A stretch of 64,000 bases of DNA from Zarea fungicola (lineage: Eukaryota > Ascomycota > Sordariomycetes > Hypocreales > Cordycipitaceae), in contig FWCC01000128.1 in assembly GCA_900169235.1 (NCBI GenBank), positions 1-64,000 on the forward strand, read 5' to 3'. The translations under genes were made by a program, and so were the position numbers. Positions 32,313-44,295 of this stretch are shown here, piece by piece. Under the pieces are notes generated by a model, which was not told the origin of the DNA, made no database searches, and saw only the letters and a list, made by a program, of their open reading frames with translations. How positions within the stretch are numbered: position 1 is the stretch's first letter; each line of letters opens with the position of its first letter.

Positions 32313-33206
32313 TTAGAAAACAAGAGCAGCACCCTTGGTCTTCTTGTCACCACTGTTGAGAAAGGATTGTTAGTGACCAATTTCCACGCATTGTAAATGT
32401 ATTCCACTGCCAAGAGCGAAAGAAGAAAAGAAGAAATCGAATCGCAGCAAGGGAGAAAACATACCCCAACTCAAAGTGCTTGCAACGCTTCAGAGCAAGC
32501 TGGCACTTGGCCTTGCACTTGACGCACTCCAGTCTCAGCACAACCTTCTTGGTAGTCTTGGCCTTCTTGTGGAAGACGGGCTTGGTCTGACCACCATATC
32601 CGGACTGCTTGCGGTCGTAACGACGCTTTCCCTGAGCGAAAAGCGAGGCCTTGCCAGCCTTGTACTGGGTGACCTTGTGCTGGGTGTGCTTGCGGCACTC
32701 CTTGCCCTTGCAGTAGGTGTTACGGGTCTTGGGAATGTTGACCTATAATTCCAATCGAGTCAGTTCGGTCTGTCCTTGGGCAATCCCAGGTAGTGAGTGT
32801 GTTTTCGCTGGAGCAGCGTGGTTGGGGCATCGATGCAGATTCTTTGACGTTGTCGTTATCGGTCGCTTGCTGGTCCAGTCGCACGAGACAGTCCTCTTCC
32901 AGTTGTTCATTCCAACGTTGACAGTTCGAGGTTTAGGTCAAGTAGCTGGCGTGAATTCCATTAATTGGTTGCAACAAGTAGCAAGGCAAATAAAGAGTCG
33001 TCGAGGTCGATCTTGGCGCATCAAGCAAAATAGTGAAAAATCCAGAAGCCCTCAGCCAGGTGTCGTAATAATCGCTAACAGAATCGGAAGAGGAAAACTT
33101 GTCATCGTGCAAATCCGGGAGCGAACAGTCGATATGTGAATACCCATCGTCGTCGAAATCTGCATCGAATATCACGAGGAGTCGAGAGCTTGTAGGCACG
33201 TACCAT
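32313..33206 (-). CDS. 60S ribosomal protein eL42 (L44)
   Basis: Exons (minus) 33204-33206 (only the ATG), 32465-32742 and 32313-32352; introns of 461 and 112 bp. The product is exactly 106 residues, the standard size. The start [19 protein letters not shown], the zinc-binding cysteine pairs (CKGKEC and CVKCKAKC) and the end [13 protein letters not shown] are all conserved. An initiator-only first exon with a long first intron is common in fungal ribosomal protein genes. Residue 56 is Pro (GQTKPVF), the form associated with cycloheximide sensitivity in yeasts. Confidence 0.97.
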
Positions 33207-34147
33207 CTTTACGACGCTGTGTGGATGTCGTTACGGTTGTTTGGTGATGCAAAGTTCCAAGGACGGGGCGAAATTTGGAGGTTTTGGTGATTTCTCGGTT
33301 TGTGGGAAACTAGGGTCGACGCCATGCCTCATTGGGCGTGTGGCTCGTGGCAGGTAAAGGTGCGCCACACTAGTCTCGCCAAAGTTTGCTGCCCCTCCAT
33401 TTCACGTGACTTTACCTGTGGCTGGAGAGCATCCAAATGTAGATGGTAGCTGCGCAGTCTTGTAAGTGATTGTAGGAAGTAGATGACCATGCATATGAGA
33501 AATTCAGGAAGACGTCTCCTGTTCTGGTATTGTTTTCTTTCTTTTTTTTTTTTTGAAAATTTACATTTCAGTTTCCGGTACTCTTTTGACTCCCACTGTA
33601 AAATGCCAGTGATGGATGCTGTTGAGTCCAGACTACATGGTTTGGGCAAAAGAGGAAATGAGTATAAAATACATAGAAGCCGTTCGGATGAGATCAACTT
33701 CAGTCACCAATTTGGTAAACTTGTCGGTATTGAAGCTCGGTAATACGCTGTATAGAGTTGGTTTAAGGAATCGAGTGAGGAAGTGAGTAGCCACCAATAG
33801 TATGAGTGTTAGCGCCAGGTCAATCAGGAACCCATCACCCGACGACTGGAACAGCCACTGCAACTTTTCTCGCAAAAGATTTCCAAGATTAGAATTTAAA
33901 TTTAGCAGAGATTATATTCAACACGTGCAGTTCGAAATCCTCAGCTCATGTCATGGATTTGAATCATCCCAAATGTTGTTCCGGGTAGCACTTACAATCA
34001 CGTGGAGCCACTGACAAGCCGGCTTCAGCGACTTACCTGCCTGCTGTCCTCAACTGGGCGGGACCCCACGTATGTCGAGATACGTCGACCGACCTTCATT
34101 CATACAGCTTCAACACGCCTCCTCCTCCACCCCCGACGCCCGCAATC
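33207..34147. other. intergenic, divergent promoters
   Basis: Promoter region between eL42 and coatomer epsilon. A minus frame at 33,633-33,875 has a hydrophobic stretch but starts with TTG and has no supporting splice or motif evidence, so it was not called. Confidence 0.55.
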
Positions 34148-35225
34148 ATGGACCCTTACTCCGCCGAGGGCGAATTGATCAATATCCACAACCACTTCCA
34201 CCAGGGCCAGTACCAGGAGGTCATTGACTTTGACACCTCGTCCTTTTCCCCCGAAAATGAGCTGCCCGCCCGCCTCCTGGTCCTGCGCTCCCGCATAGCA
34301 ATCGGCCAGGCGCAAGAAGTGCTCGCCGACGTCAAGGGCGCCAAGGAGCCCGAGCTCCAGGCCGCCGGCGCTCTGGCCGAGCAGTCCCTTGGCAAGACGG
34401 ATTCCGCCGTCGCCACGGTCGAGAAGCTCGCCGCCGCGCACGCTGACAAGGTCGGTGTTTTGATTATAGGGGGCATCGTGCTCCAGGCTGCTGGCAAGCC
34501 AGAGGAGGCCCTGGCCCTGCTGTCGCAACACCAAGGAAGCCGTGAGTCTTGTTGCTGCATTTATTTGTGCGAAATGCTTTTTGATATAGACGTACTAACG
34601 AGAGGCATGATGCAGTCGACGCTGTTGCTCTTATTGCCCAGATCCACCTACAGCAGAACCGAACCGACCTTGCCGTCAAGGAAGTCACAGCCGCTAGAAG
34701 ATGGGCTCAGGATAGTCTGCTCGTCAACCTCGCCGAGTCGTGGGTTGGTCTACGTGTGGTACGAGAAACACAATCAACAGCAAGCAAGAAATCTCGAGGC
34801 GCTAACCAAGAAACATAGGGCGGTGAGAAGTACCAGCAGGCTTTCTACGTGTTCGAGGAGCTTGCCCAAGCATCCGCCACCTCGTCTATTACCAGTCTCG
34901 TGTCGCAGGCTGTGTGCGAGTTGCACCTGGGACGCACAGAAGAGGCCGAGGCTGCTCTTGAGGAAGCCATTCAAAAGGCGCCCGAGTCGGCCGATGCCAT
35001 TGCCAACCTTTTGGTGCTCAAGGTCGTTTCTGGCGCCGACTCTACAGAATTGGCATCGTACGTTTGATATAAAAAAGAACAACACTGGATGTTACAGCCA
35101 TACTAACTTTGTATAGAAATCTGCAAAAGGTTAACCCAAAGCATCAATTCCTCATTGACCTGGAGGAGAAGAGCGCTGCATTTGACGCAGCTGCGTCCAA
35201 ATACTCTGCCAAGGTCAAGGCATGA
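34148..35225 (+). CDS. SEC28: coatomer epsilon subunit
   Basis: Subunit of COPI coats for Golgi-to-ER and intra-Golgi transport. Exons 34148-34541, 34616-34758, 34819-35057 and 35117-35225; introns of 74, 60 and 59 bp with CTAAC branch sites; 294 residues, the normal length. It begins MDPYSAEGELINIHNHFHQG and is built of TPR-like helical pairs, including GKPEEALALLSQHQG, QIHLQQNRTDLAVKEV and LHLGRTEEAEAALEEA. It ends with KVNPKHQFLIDLEEK and a lysine-rich tail, as in other epsilon-COPs, where it stabilises alpha-COP. Confidence 0.95.
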
Positions 35226-35559
35226 ATAAATAAAACAAAAATAAGAAAATAGAAAACTACTTTTGTTCCGAAAAACCCGAGCAAAGTAAAAAGGACGAAC
35301 ATCATGACACATTACGGCGTAATCTGGTAGAGAAAGGGTGCTCATTATCAGAAGCTGGACACAGCAACCAACTCTATTTAGCTGTTCATAATACACAAAA
35401 AAAGAACGTTTTTAAAAAGAAACAAAGAAACATGTATTTTTTTGGACTGGGTATCTAAATCAAAACTGCAAAGCTCTGTTCTGCATTGGTTGAAGATGTT
35501 TCCTCCTCGTTGCTTTCCAACTCCTCGTCAGGGATCCATAGCTGCTGGCGAATGCTGTT
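35226..35559. other. 3' region between convergent genes
   Basis: AT-rich 3' flanks of coatomer epsilon and the downstream minus-strand gene. Nothing else is seen. Confidence 0.6.
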
Positions 35560-36460
35560 CTACAGCGCTCTCACCTCGGCGGATGACCTCTTCCTTTCAA
35601 AACTGCCCGTTTGCTCGCCAGTATTAGAGTCCCCAGCTTCATTCTTCATTCCCTTCGATCTCGGCAGCAAGCCAATCCTGTCCACGGACACATCGGCCGA
35701 ATGCTCCAAAGCCACCTTTGCCGTGGTACCTGGTCGCCGTCCGTCGAGACATCTCGCCAGGGACGGCTGGGTGTAATACCGCTGGTAGCTGAGAAACGTC
35801 GGGCAGCTCGGGTCGACGTCGACGTCTGCGCTGATACATTTGTACTGCTGTTGCTGTCCTGACAAAGGTGAGGACGATGACTCGTCCACACAGCTCCAAT
35901 GAGTCTTGTACGAGGGGGACGACGGAGAGACGCCGCCGCCGCCGCTCGATTTGACACCGCCCATAAAGTCACAGCTGCTGCTGCTTTTGGCCGAGCGCCG
36001 AGAAGGCGATGCGGATAGTGCCTCGTTGGCGGTGGACGATTCGATCCAGGCGACAATGGACTTGACGCTGCGGCCTGGATCGGCGGCGCGGGCCGTGTCG
36101 ATGGGAGGAGGAGTGGTGGTTGGGTTGTTGCGGCGGCCGAGGTTGTAGGAGAAGCTGCCTGGAATACCTCGGAGTTCACGCTTTCGCTCGAGGATGCTGT
36201 TGGGTGAGCTGCCTGGGGAGGAAGTGGTGGGATCGATTGGGACTGTATTGATGGCTTCCATTGAATCGTTGGAGATGGACCCGGATTTGGACCTGGATTT
36301 GTTTGAGATTGAACTTAGAGAGAGAGGGGGGGGAGAGAGCGGCCGGAAGGGCAAATCTAGATAGTCACTGAGAATCAAAAAATGAGCACAATGTGAGAAG
36401 CACTGTATGCCGAATGAGGAACCAAGGGCAGATGGGAGGTATAAACGAGTCCGTCATCAT
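35560..36460 (-). CDS. low-complexity hypothetical protein
   Basis: The main exon is 35560-36367 (minus). The long frame has no ATG at its start and is preceded by a good acceptor (TTCTCAG), so I propose a 14-nt first exon at 36447-36460 (ATGATGACGGACTC) and a 79-bp intron 36368-36446, giving 273 residues starting MMTDSDYLDLPF. The donor (GTTTAT) is weak, so the 5' end is tentative. The protein is rich in Ser, Pro, Gly and Arg, with SRRSAKSSSS and GGGG runs, and shows no domain I recognise. The segment RSVKSIVAWIESS may be a short helix. Probably a disordered protein; function unknown. Confidence 0.6.
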
Positions 36461-36753
36461 TTTCCGCCTTTTGTTGCATTCTTGCTAACTATGCCAGAAA
36501 AAAGTAAATCTAAAATCCCATTGTCTATTCGAACCTGATTGATTTTAAACTCCCAAAAAGCACTCTCTGTCGTGGCTCCGAAAATCGGTCCATCAGATAA
36601 AAGAGAATGTTGCCCAATGTATTGGGTGTCCTGATTTGTGTCTGTGTGTGTTTTGTGTGTGTAATTCATTTCACTCGCTAATACTGCGCATAAGAAAAAA
36701 AAAAAAAATCGGGTTCCTCTCCTCTTTCTCCTTCCTTGATTGTCCCATCTTGT

Positions 36754-37427
36754 TTACTTCTTCTTTGCGAATTTGGGAGCGCCAATGTCGCTGCCACGCA
36801 GCTTGACATTGAGGATGCGCTCCATGTTGGCAAGAACCTTTTGGTCGGGGGCAGCGGTACCGCGCTCAAAGTCGGCGACAATGGTCTGAGTGGTGTTGCA
36901 CTTTGTGGCGAGATCTTTTTGGGTCATCTTGGGCTCCATCTTTTGACGTGCCTGGGAGATGACGTCGCCTACGACCTTGCCAATGGTGTTTGGCTTGACA
37001 ATGTCATCGGATCGGTCGACCTTTGTGAGACGCTGACCTTCGCCGGAACCGCCCTGTTGAGAAGAAAAGGTTAGCTTGCTTTCTAGAGGCTCTCGTTGCC
37101 ACACTTTTCCGTTGCACCATGACCAGTCGTCGGCGTTACCAAGGGCTGACTTTTGTGCGTCGCGTGAGGTATGATGAATGGCGGGGTTGAGCATTAAATT
37201 GCCTCGGGGGAAACGAGGAAGCGCGAGAGGGACAGGGAGCGGGAGCGAGTAAGTAAACGTACAGAGTTGGCAGAGGAATATTTCTTCTCAGTGGAAATGG
37301 CGGCACCGGATCGCGCAGCGGCGTTGAGGGCAGACTTGCCGCGGACTACAGTCTCACGAGCACTGCCACCGGGTCCGCTAACATTTTTACCGATCCTGAC
37401 GTCAGCAGTGTCCCATCCAGACGACAT
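36754..37427 (-). CDS. MBF1: multiprotein bridging factor 1
   Basis: Conserved transcription coactivator that links TBP to bZIP activators such as Gcn4 and also acts at stalled ribosomes. Exons (minus) 37263-37427 and 36754-37053 flank a 209-bp intron; 154 residues. The N-terminal MBF1 domain begins [15 protein letters not shown]. The C-terminal HTH_3 domain contains [20 protein letters not shown] and ends in PKFAKKK. The join [19 protein letters not shown] is in frame. Highly conserved across eukaryotes. Confidence 0.95.
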
Positions 37428-38447
37428 TTTGAATTCTTTGCTTGGTTTTGGCGGGGTTGAGTGTGTATTTTTGGTGGGGGAAATGGTAGACGGTTGTTCG
37501 TGAGCGGTCGTAAAATGGGATGGTTCCGGGATTCGAGATGGGTATGAAGAAGGAGGCAGAAAACTGGATTGAGTGCTAGCTAGCCTGGTAATATATATAT
37601 AACTAATCCAAAGGGTTTACGGGTCGACGACAAGAGGATTGGATCGGTGGGGAAGAAGATAGAAGGCCCAAAGCCCACCACAAGTGGCCTCTTTTTCATT
37701 GAGTCAACCGGCGGCGGCGAGGGGCGGTAAAAGAAATGTACAGAGTCAGCACTGAGGTACAGAGGTACCTTCAGCGCATCGACTGGCGGGGGCTTTGCAG
37801 CAACGCCACACGCTAAGGTAGTCAGTCAGCTTCTTTCCGCAGGGCTCCAGCCTACAGGCCAGCCCAGCCGTACAGTCATTCAGGCGTGGAATGTGCTAGA
37901 CACACCACAAGATACAAATTGTGGACAGACCACCCACCAGACAGTTCAATTGCCATTTGACGCTGGTAAGCTGGTACGGACTACAGTGGTTGATGAGTGG
38001 GCTGTTTGACGGCATATGCCTTTTGTCCAGGTACTGTGCCACTGTGCCACAAGCATACAGGCACCGGCGTTATGCAGACGGTGCCGATGGCCGGTTGAAT
38101 ACACTCTCAACGGATTACCTCCGATCCGATTGATTTCGCATTACTGTGCCCATCTTGATGGCTACCTTGCTCCCAAACTACCATACTACCATACCATGAC
38201 TAGACCTGACCATGCCTGCAGCAATGGACCGCCTCCATTTTATGCTCCTACTTTTCCTTCCCGATTTTTCTCATTGACAAATCATGCCATGGTGCAGATT
38301 TGCTAATACCGGCCAATACACTGCCGCAGTCGAGAACGGATCGACTCGTGTAAACGCCGATAGTCGCGGGCCGCTCCTCTCGTTGTTTCTGGGCTTATTA
38401 TTACCGAATTTCTACGCTTCCCTCCGCCGCTGTCTGGGACTGGCGGT
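37428..38447. other. 1.02 kb intergenic, divergent promoters
   Basis: Upstream region of MBF1 and the DUF1365 gene. Overlapping 63-96 codon frames near 37,920-38,475 have no motifs. No regulatory element is identified with confidence. Confidence 0.55.
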
Positions 38448-39910
38448 ATGGACAGCATCGACGACTCGCTGCTGACACAAATTGTGCTGCGGCTCGCCGA
38501 CCACACCGACCGTTTCCGCGAGAATTGGCTGGTTGCCATAATTTCGTCATTGTGCTTCACTCTGTACTATGCGCTCTTTGGCCACCGCCGTGATGTCGCC
38601 TTCATTGCCATCGCCGCTGCTCTTGTGGTGCCGCCCGAGACACGGCACCATGTCTTTGCCAGCGGGAGACTGGTCATCATGTTCAATTCGGCCCTCGTTG
38701 CAGCGTGCTCTGTCATCTTCTTACGATTCATCATTTTTACAACCTCCAATGTCTTTTTACGCAGCAGCAACAGCCTCTCAGCACACCCATGGGTAGAGTC
38801 TGCCGGCACCGTCTTCATACCCAGCCGCACCACTCACTCACGCTTCTTCCCCAAGAAGCACTCCTTTGCCTATTCCTATCTCACAGTCGGCATTCCCGTC
38901 GGGTTGAGAAGCGAAATCAATGGAGTCCTATCCGTCGACCCGCCGCAACCAACACCTCTGACGAGAAGCAGGTGGTGGTGGCAGTGGTTATCACTCGTTG
39001 TGTCGTCGTCGCCGGTATACAAGGTGGATGCCGCCAACCATCTTGCCCGCGGCATCGACCCGGGCGGCCTGCGCGCAAAGCTCAATCACTTTCTTTTGAG
39101 CCAGAAAACCAATCCAGACAACTGCCCGTACGCCTTTCTCGTCACGGCGCCCCAGTTTCTCGGGTACAACTTCAATCCCGTCTCCTTTTGGTATCTCTAC
39201 TCGCCCACCAAGGTTCTGTCCGCCATGATTCTCGAGGTTAACAACACGTTTGATGAACGAAGACCGTACCTTGTATTTCGCGATTTTGAACAGGAAGAGT
39301 CCATGCAGGAAAAGCAGCATGCGGACTCGTCCACCACCACCACCACCACCACCACCACCATCAACCGCAAGGGTAGCAACACCACCAGCAAAGTGCCCAG
39401 AATCTCTGCATCGTTTGAAAAAGACTTTCACGTATCCCCATTCAACTCCCGCAAGGGATCCTACTCTGTACTCGCCAAAGATCCCCTGGGACCCGGCATG
39501 CAAGGCTTTCGTGGCTTGGACGTCACAATCAACCTGCGGTCGTCCAAGGGGCACCCCAAGCTGGTCGCTCGACTCGTCAACCAGACCACAGCCATTCAAG
39601 TAGCCAGCATGAGCCCAGCCCAAAAACTGCTCTTTGTCAGCCAGTACTTTTGGATTGGCTTTGCCACGTTTCCACGCATTGTCAAGGAAGCCGCAGTACT
39701 ATTTTACAAACGCAACCTTCACGTGTGGTACCGTCCCGAGCCACTCAAGCAGAGCCTTGGTCGCAACGCCACCGCCACGGAGCAGCATCTCGAGAGTGCC
39801 TTTCGAGACTATCTGCGTCACCGTGTGGAGCAATGCACAAAGGCGCTGCGCGTTCGGTATGTTGCCAGCGGTCTCGGCACGTCGGCTACACAAGAAATCT
39901 TCATGTCCAG

Positions 39911-39941
<31 letters not shown>

Positions 39942-40526
39942 GCCGCAAAGATCCACAATGATGAAGATGAGGATGGGAATCTGGATGCAGATTTTGAGCT
40001 GCGTGTCTTGACACCCGTGTTTTACTCTCGCTTCGTGCAGTACGCGGACGACCTGGACGGTATCCTCGACGAAGCCGCCAAGAGCGGCACAATCGCCCTT
40101 GATAAACCGGACATGCTCCCATACATCTTCCCTCCAAAACAGCAAAAGACGGCAGCACCACCACCGCCGCCGCCGCCGCTTTGCGCATCCAGCGGTCCCA
40201 TCGCAGCAATCTATTGGAGGATGATACGGACTCTTCGCCGCATGCCGGAACCCATTCATCGACCTCTCACATCCGCTGCAGAGACTGGAGCAGGGAGGGA
40301 CCACGACGCACCGCGGCGAAAGTCAATAGACAGGCGCATATCGGCCATGGATATATACATTCTACATCATAGCAGCGACAACCTCATGCGAAGCTACCAA
40401 TATGCGGTACTACGAGTGTTTCTCGCCGATCGTTTCCTCTTCGGCAGCGAGGAATTACTGTCTGTTGCTGAGTTTCTCTGCCGTGCTGTTGCAGCATACG
40501 CTTTGGCTTCTGCAATCTCCAATTGA
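38448..40526 (+). CDS. DUF1365 family protein
   Basis: Single exon, 692 residues. After two N-terminal membrane-like segments, a DUF1365 domain starts near residue 118 (FIPSRTTHSRFFPKKHSFAY) and includes FLGYNFNPVSFWYLY, the most conserved part of the family, then RGLDVTINL and VWYRPEPLKQSLG. In bacteria DUF1365 genes often sit with cyclopropane-fatty-acid synthase and amine oxidase genes, hinting at lipid work, but the function is unproved. Simple-sequence tracts encode a Thr run (about 39,333-39,360), an Ala run (about 39,909-39,947) and a Pro run (about 40,158-40,181) between conserved blocks; these are likely disordered and length-variable. Confidence 0.85.
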
Positions 40527-40899
40527 TGCACACATTCACATTCCCTTCATCTTATTCTATACATAGCAAACAATAAAAGGCAAATTATTCACCAAGACAT
40601 CAATTTCTATTGCTGATATTTTATAAAAGTACAGTAAAACGGGCGCTATCCGTTTGCATATATATCCACCCAAAAAATAAAGGAACCCGTTTCCTGTCCA
40701 TTTTTGCTCGCTCCCTTGCGCAAAATCTGACAAAGATTTACCACCCAAAAGCTGAAGTTGTCCGAAATTGTCTCTTGAAGAGTAGTACTAGTAGGAAAAG
40801 AGGAAGCAAAAAGAAAAAGCCAACCGCCAATTCCCAAACGACAAAACAAAGAAAAGAGAAAAAGAAAAGAGGATTAACTACACAACAGCTCGAGCCACT
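40527..40899. other. 3' region between convergent genes
   Basis: A-rich 3' flanks of the DUF1365 gene and HRP1. No coding frame is supported. Confidence 0.6.
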
Positions 40900-41262
40900 T
40901 TACCTTGCGTATGGATGGAAACCTCTGCTGCTACCACGGCCGCCACCACGATAGTTGCCTCCGCCGCGCCCGGGGTTCTTGGGTCCAGTAGGCGCGTTAG
41001 CAGGAGGAGCATCGCCACCTCGGCCATAGCCCGGCTGCGGGTCGTCATACATTCCCTCCCATGATGTGGCATTGCCGCCCTGGCCACCACCCATGTTGCC
41101 GTACCCTCCTTGACCACCGCCAAAGCCTCCGCGGCCTCCGCGACGGCCACCACCAGGTCCCTGAGGAACTTGCTGCTGGTATTGGTCATAGTTGTTGTTG
41201 TCGTAGCCGCCTTGGCCGCTACCGCTACCATTGCCCTGGCTGTTTGGGCTGGCACCTCCGGC

Positions 41263-41294
<32 letters not shown>

Positions 41295-43739
41295 GTAACA
41301 TCTGCTGCTGCTGCATTTGCTGTTGTTGCATCTGCTGCTGCATCTGTTGCATCTGCTGCATCATTTGTGGGTTCATATTGCCGGCCATGTTGGGGCCACC
41401 TTGTCCACCACCACCCCGGCCCATCATCTGCTGCATCTGCTGCATTTGCATCATGTTCTGCCACATGGCGGGGTTCATGTTCATGCCGCGGTTCATGGCC
41501 ATTTGCGACTGCATCATGTTAAAGTACTGCTGCATGCGCTGGAAATATTGGGCCATGACTTGAGGGGTCATGCCGCTATTTCCCATCTGCGAGCCCCCTT
41601 GGGACTGATCATCTGGCTTCTTGAACTTGTTGCGCTTCGCGGCATCCTCCTCTTCGCGCAGGTTGCCACGGGGCTGCGCACGCTTAACCTCAATAGGTTT
41701 GCCGTGGATTTCAAGCGGGATGTTGATGCAGGCATCTACTCCAGCCTCACTCTCAAATGTGACAAACCCAAAGCCTCTTGGCCGTCCGGTATCCTTGTCC
41801 ATCATGAGCGTAGCGTCAATGACGCGGCCGAACTTGGCGAAAAAGTCCCTGAACTCTTGGTCTGTAGTATCCTGGCTGACACCTCCGACAAAGATTTTAC
41901 TCGTCTTTTCTTGCTCATCACGCGGGATTGCTCGCTTAGGGTCGATCTGCATACACTGTTAGACTCTTTTTTCATGCGTGGTACAATGTCCTTGGAAGCC
42001 TACAATTTTGCCGTCGAGGTAGTGCTCTTTGACCATAACAATGTTGACGGTCTTGGCATCCTTAAAGGTCAAAAATCCGAAACCTCTTGATCGTCCTGTG
42101 TTGCTGTCTCGCATGACGGTACATTCCACAACTTCGCCAAATTGCGAAAAGTAGTCTCTCAGAGATTCTAATTAGGTCAGAATTGACTCGTCCCGTTGTC
42201 CGGCTAAACGACTTACGGTCTGTGGTTTCCCAGTTCAACCCACCGATGAACATTTTACTAAATTACATCTGTTAGCACCGCCTGACGGCTTATAGCAATT
42301 AAAAAGCATATGGTGGTAATTTGAAGTAATGCATGGTTCTGGAAGTCCTGCCAAGCGCATATGAATCAAGAGTTCTGTATGAATGTAGCCTGCATAACAG
42401 TGTGGGTATTGGCGAGTATGGTGGCTGAGGTGCATGAGGCAACATGGCCATGGCAGCAACTGGGGTAGACAACAATGTAGAAATAACGTCGCTGGCTGCA
42501 AGCATTCCCATTTTGCATGTGATGGGGTGTAGTGTCTGTCATCGAGACCTTTCATACGCCTCCAGTGCGGCAGGGTCCTGAGCGTCTGCAGACGCCGAAC
42601 TTTTAACGACTGGACACTGGCGGATCAGGACGACATAGGAGCCAGAATAACCCAGGATACGACCTTCAAATTGCAGCAGAGAGCGCCCAGAGCAGATATT
42701 GTCGAAATGCATCTTTTGTCTTGTCTGATTCTTGAGCTGTTTTTTTTTTGGTCTCTTGCTATCGCTTGTCTGTCTGACTGTCTGACTGTCTGATTGTCTG
42801 GCTGTATGGCTGTCTGGCTGTCTGTCTTTTTCTAGACTCAGATTGACCCGGAGCGCTACTCGCCGTAGTCTGGGTACAGTTCTTTGAGAGCTGCAGGCTA
42901 TTCTCTTGAACTCTTATCAGGTATCTGCGTCTGAGAGCTATGTAGACATGGGTGTCCTAAGCTGCCTATAACCATGATGACTGGATTTTGAATCTTCCGT
43001 AAGGCCAGAGCCTTGCTTCGAAACAAGATAGTTATGGATCCCTTTTTTTGTAGGCGCATCTGCATCTGCAGCAGCCGGAATTGCCACTTCTCATATAAGC
43101 TCAATAGGTCAAACGCCTTGGAGCACACCACAATCCGGTTCACTGGCCATAATCTCTTCAGTGATACCCTAAATTGATGAATAGAGGGGGGCCAGTACCG
43201 GCCACCATATTTTGACGCTGACCACCCTTGCAGGGATATGCATATACTTGGCTTAGGACTTCACAGAAATCACAAATTTTGAGGGCTCAGGGGGTTATAC
43301 AGTCAACCACAAGACTTACCCATCATCTTTGGCACTTGCTTTGTGCACCGTGCCCATCGTGGGTGCTGCGAGCTCCATCTCCTCCTCTTGTTCCTGCTGC
43401 TGAGGTGCGTAGCTGTTCGAGGGAGGCGCACCACCGCCCAAGTTAAAATCGACATCGTCGTCATCGTCATCGTCATCGTTGCCTTCGTCCATGGCATTGT
43501 TGGTATGATTATGCGATGGTTCGTTTGCGGCAGGCTGAACTGCGGGCACACTAGGTGCAGGAGCCTCAGCTGGCTTTGCGGCTTGAGGGGCAGCGCCGCC
43601 CTTGGAAGCGTCAGCGTCTTCGTAGCTGGAATTGCGTTAGCTTCATGAAGCAAGAACCACCTTCATGGCAGTTTTATACTAGTAAGCCGACATACAGGTC
43701 CGCAAAGAGATCCTCCTCAAAGTTCTCCTGATCAGCCAT
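40900..43739 (-). CDS. HRP1: HRP1/NAB4-type hnRNP, cleavage factor IB
   Basis: RNA-binding protein of mRNA 3'-end processing and nonsense-mediated decay. Exons (minus) 43696-43739, 43320-43625, 42217-42257, 42004-42167 and 40900-41946; introns of 70, 1062, 49 and 57 bp; 533 residues. An acidic N-terminus (MADQENFEEDLFADL, a run of eight Asp) precedes two RRMs. RRM1 has RNP2 KMFIGGLNW and RNP1 RSRGFGFLTF; RRM2 has KIFVGGVSQ and RPRGFGFVTF. The linker IIDPKRAIPRDEQEK is characteristic of HRP1. The C-terminal half is Met/Gln-rich with CAG-encoded polyglutamine, then RGG-rich, ending in HPYAR. The 1062-bp second intron is far longer than any other intron here, yet joins GG-T to restore DDGKMFIGG. 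Confidence 0.93.
42766..42826 (+). repeat. TCTG/CTGT microsatellite inside the long HRP1 intron
   Basis: A run of imperfect CTGT-CTGA and TGTCTGGC units lies within the 1062-bp intron of the HRP1 gene. It is non-coding on either strand and likely length-variable. Confidence 0.8.
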
Positions 43740-44295
43740 AGTTATTGTCAAGATACGATATCGGAGCCCTGTCGAATTGCGCCTTCTCTAGCACCAAACT
43801 AAAAGGTGAATGCAGATGAAGCTGTATTGACTAAAGTAAATGATGCAGCTAAAAACAACACTCAAAGCTCGATGGTTATTTCTTGCCAATGCTGGAAGCA
43901 GAGAAGAGTGAAAAATGGGGGGCGTGTCTTTGAGAGCGAAAGTAGTCACTGACACGGCGGCACTTGAGGGTGGATCGAGATGACTAAGCCTTGGTACAGC
44001 CTGCCTGCCAGCTGGCGAGCGTGGTCGAGGTACTGCGCTGCGACAGTGGACTCTCAGCGCCCTGTAGGTGGCGGGACAGCTAGCGCGCCACTGTGACGTT
44101 CACTGTACGGTGTACCTGGTCAAGCTGGTGTACTGGGGTTCTGTTCCACTAGGACTCGCCAGTATATCGGCCACAGTGCGTCGAACCTCATACCTCATAC
44201 CTCACACCGCAGACCGTCTGGCCCATCCTTCGAGCCGCCGACAGCTTCGCATGATGACGCGCAAGCCGAATTATCTAGACCTGCATTCGTGAAAC
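43740..44295. other. intergenic, divergent promoters
   Basis: Upstream region shared by HRP1 and GYP1. No coding frame or recognised site is supported. Confidence 0.55.

Noticed and set aside
33633..33875. Possible 80-residue membrane protein on minus
   Set aside because: It begins with TTG, not ATG, has no splice support and lies in a promoter region; a hydrophobic stretch alone is weak evidence.
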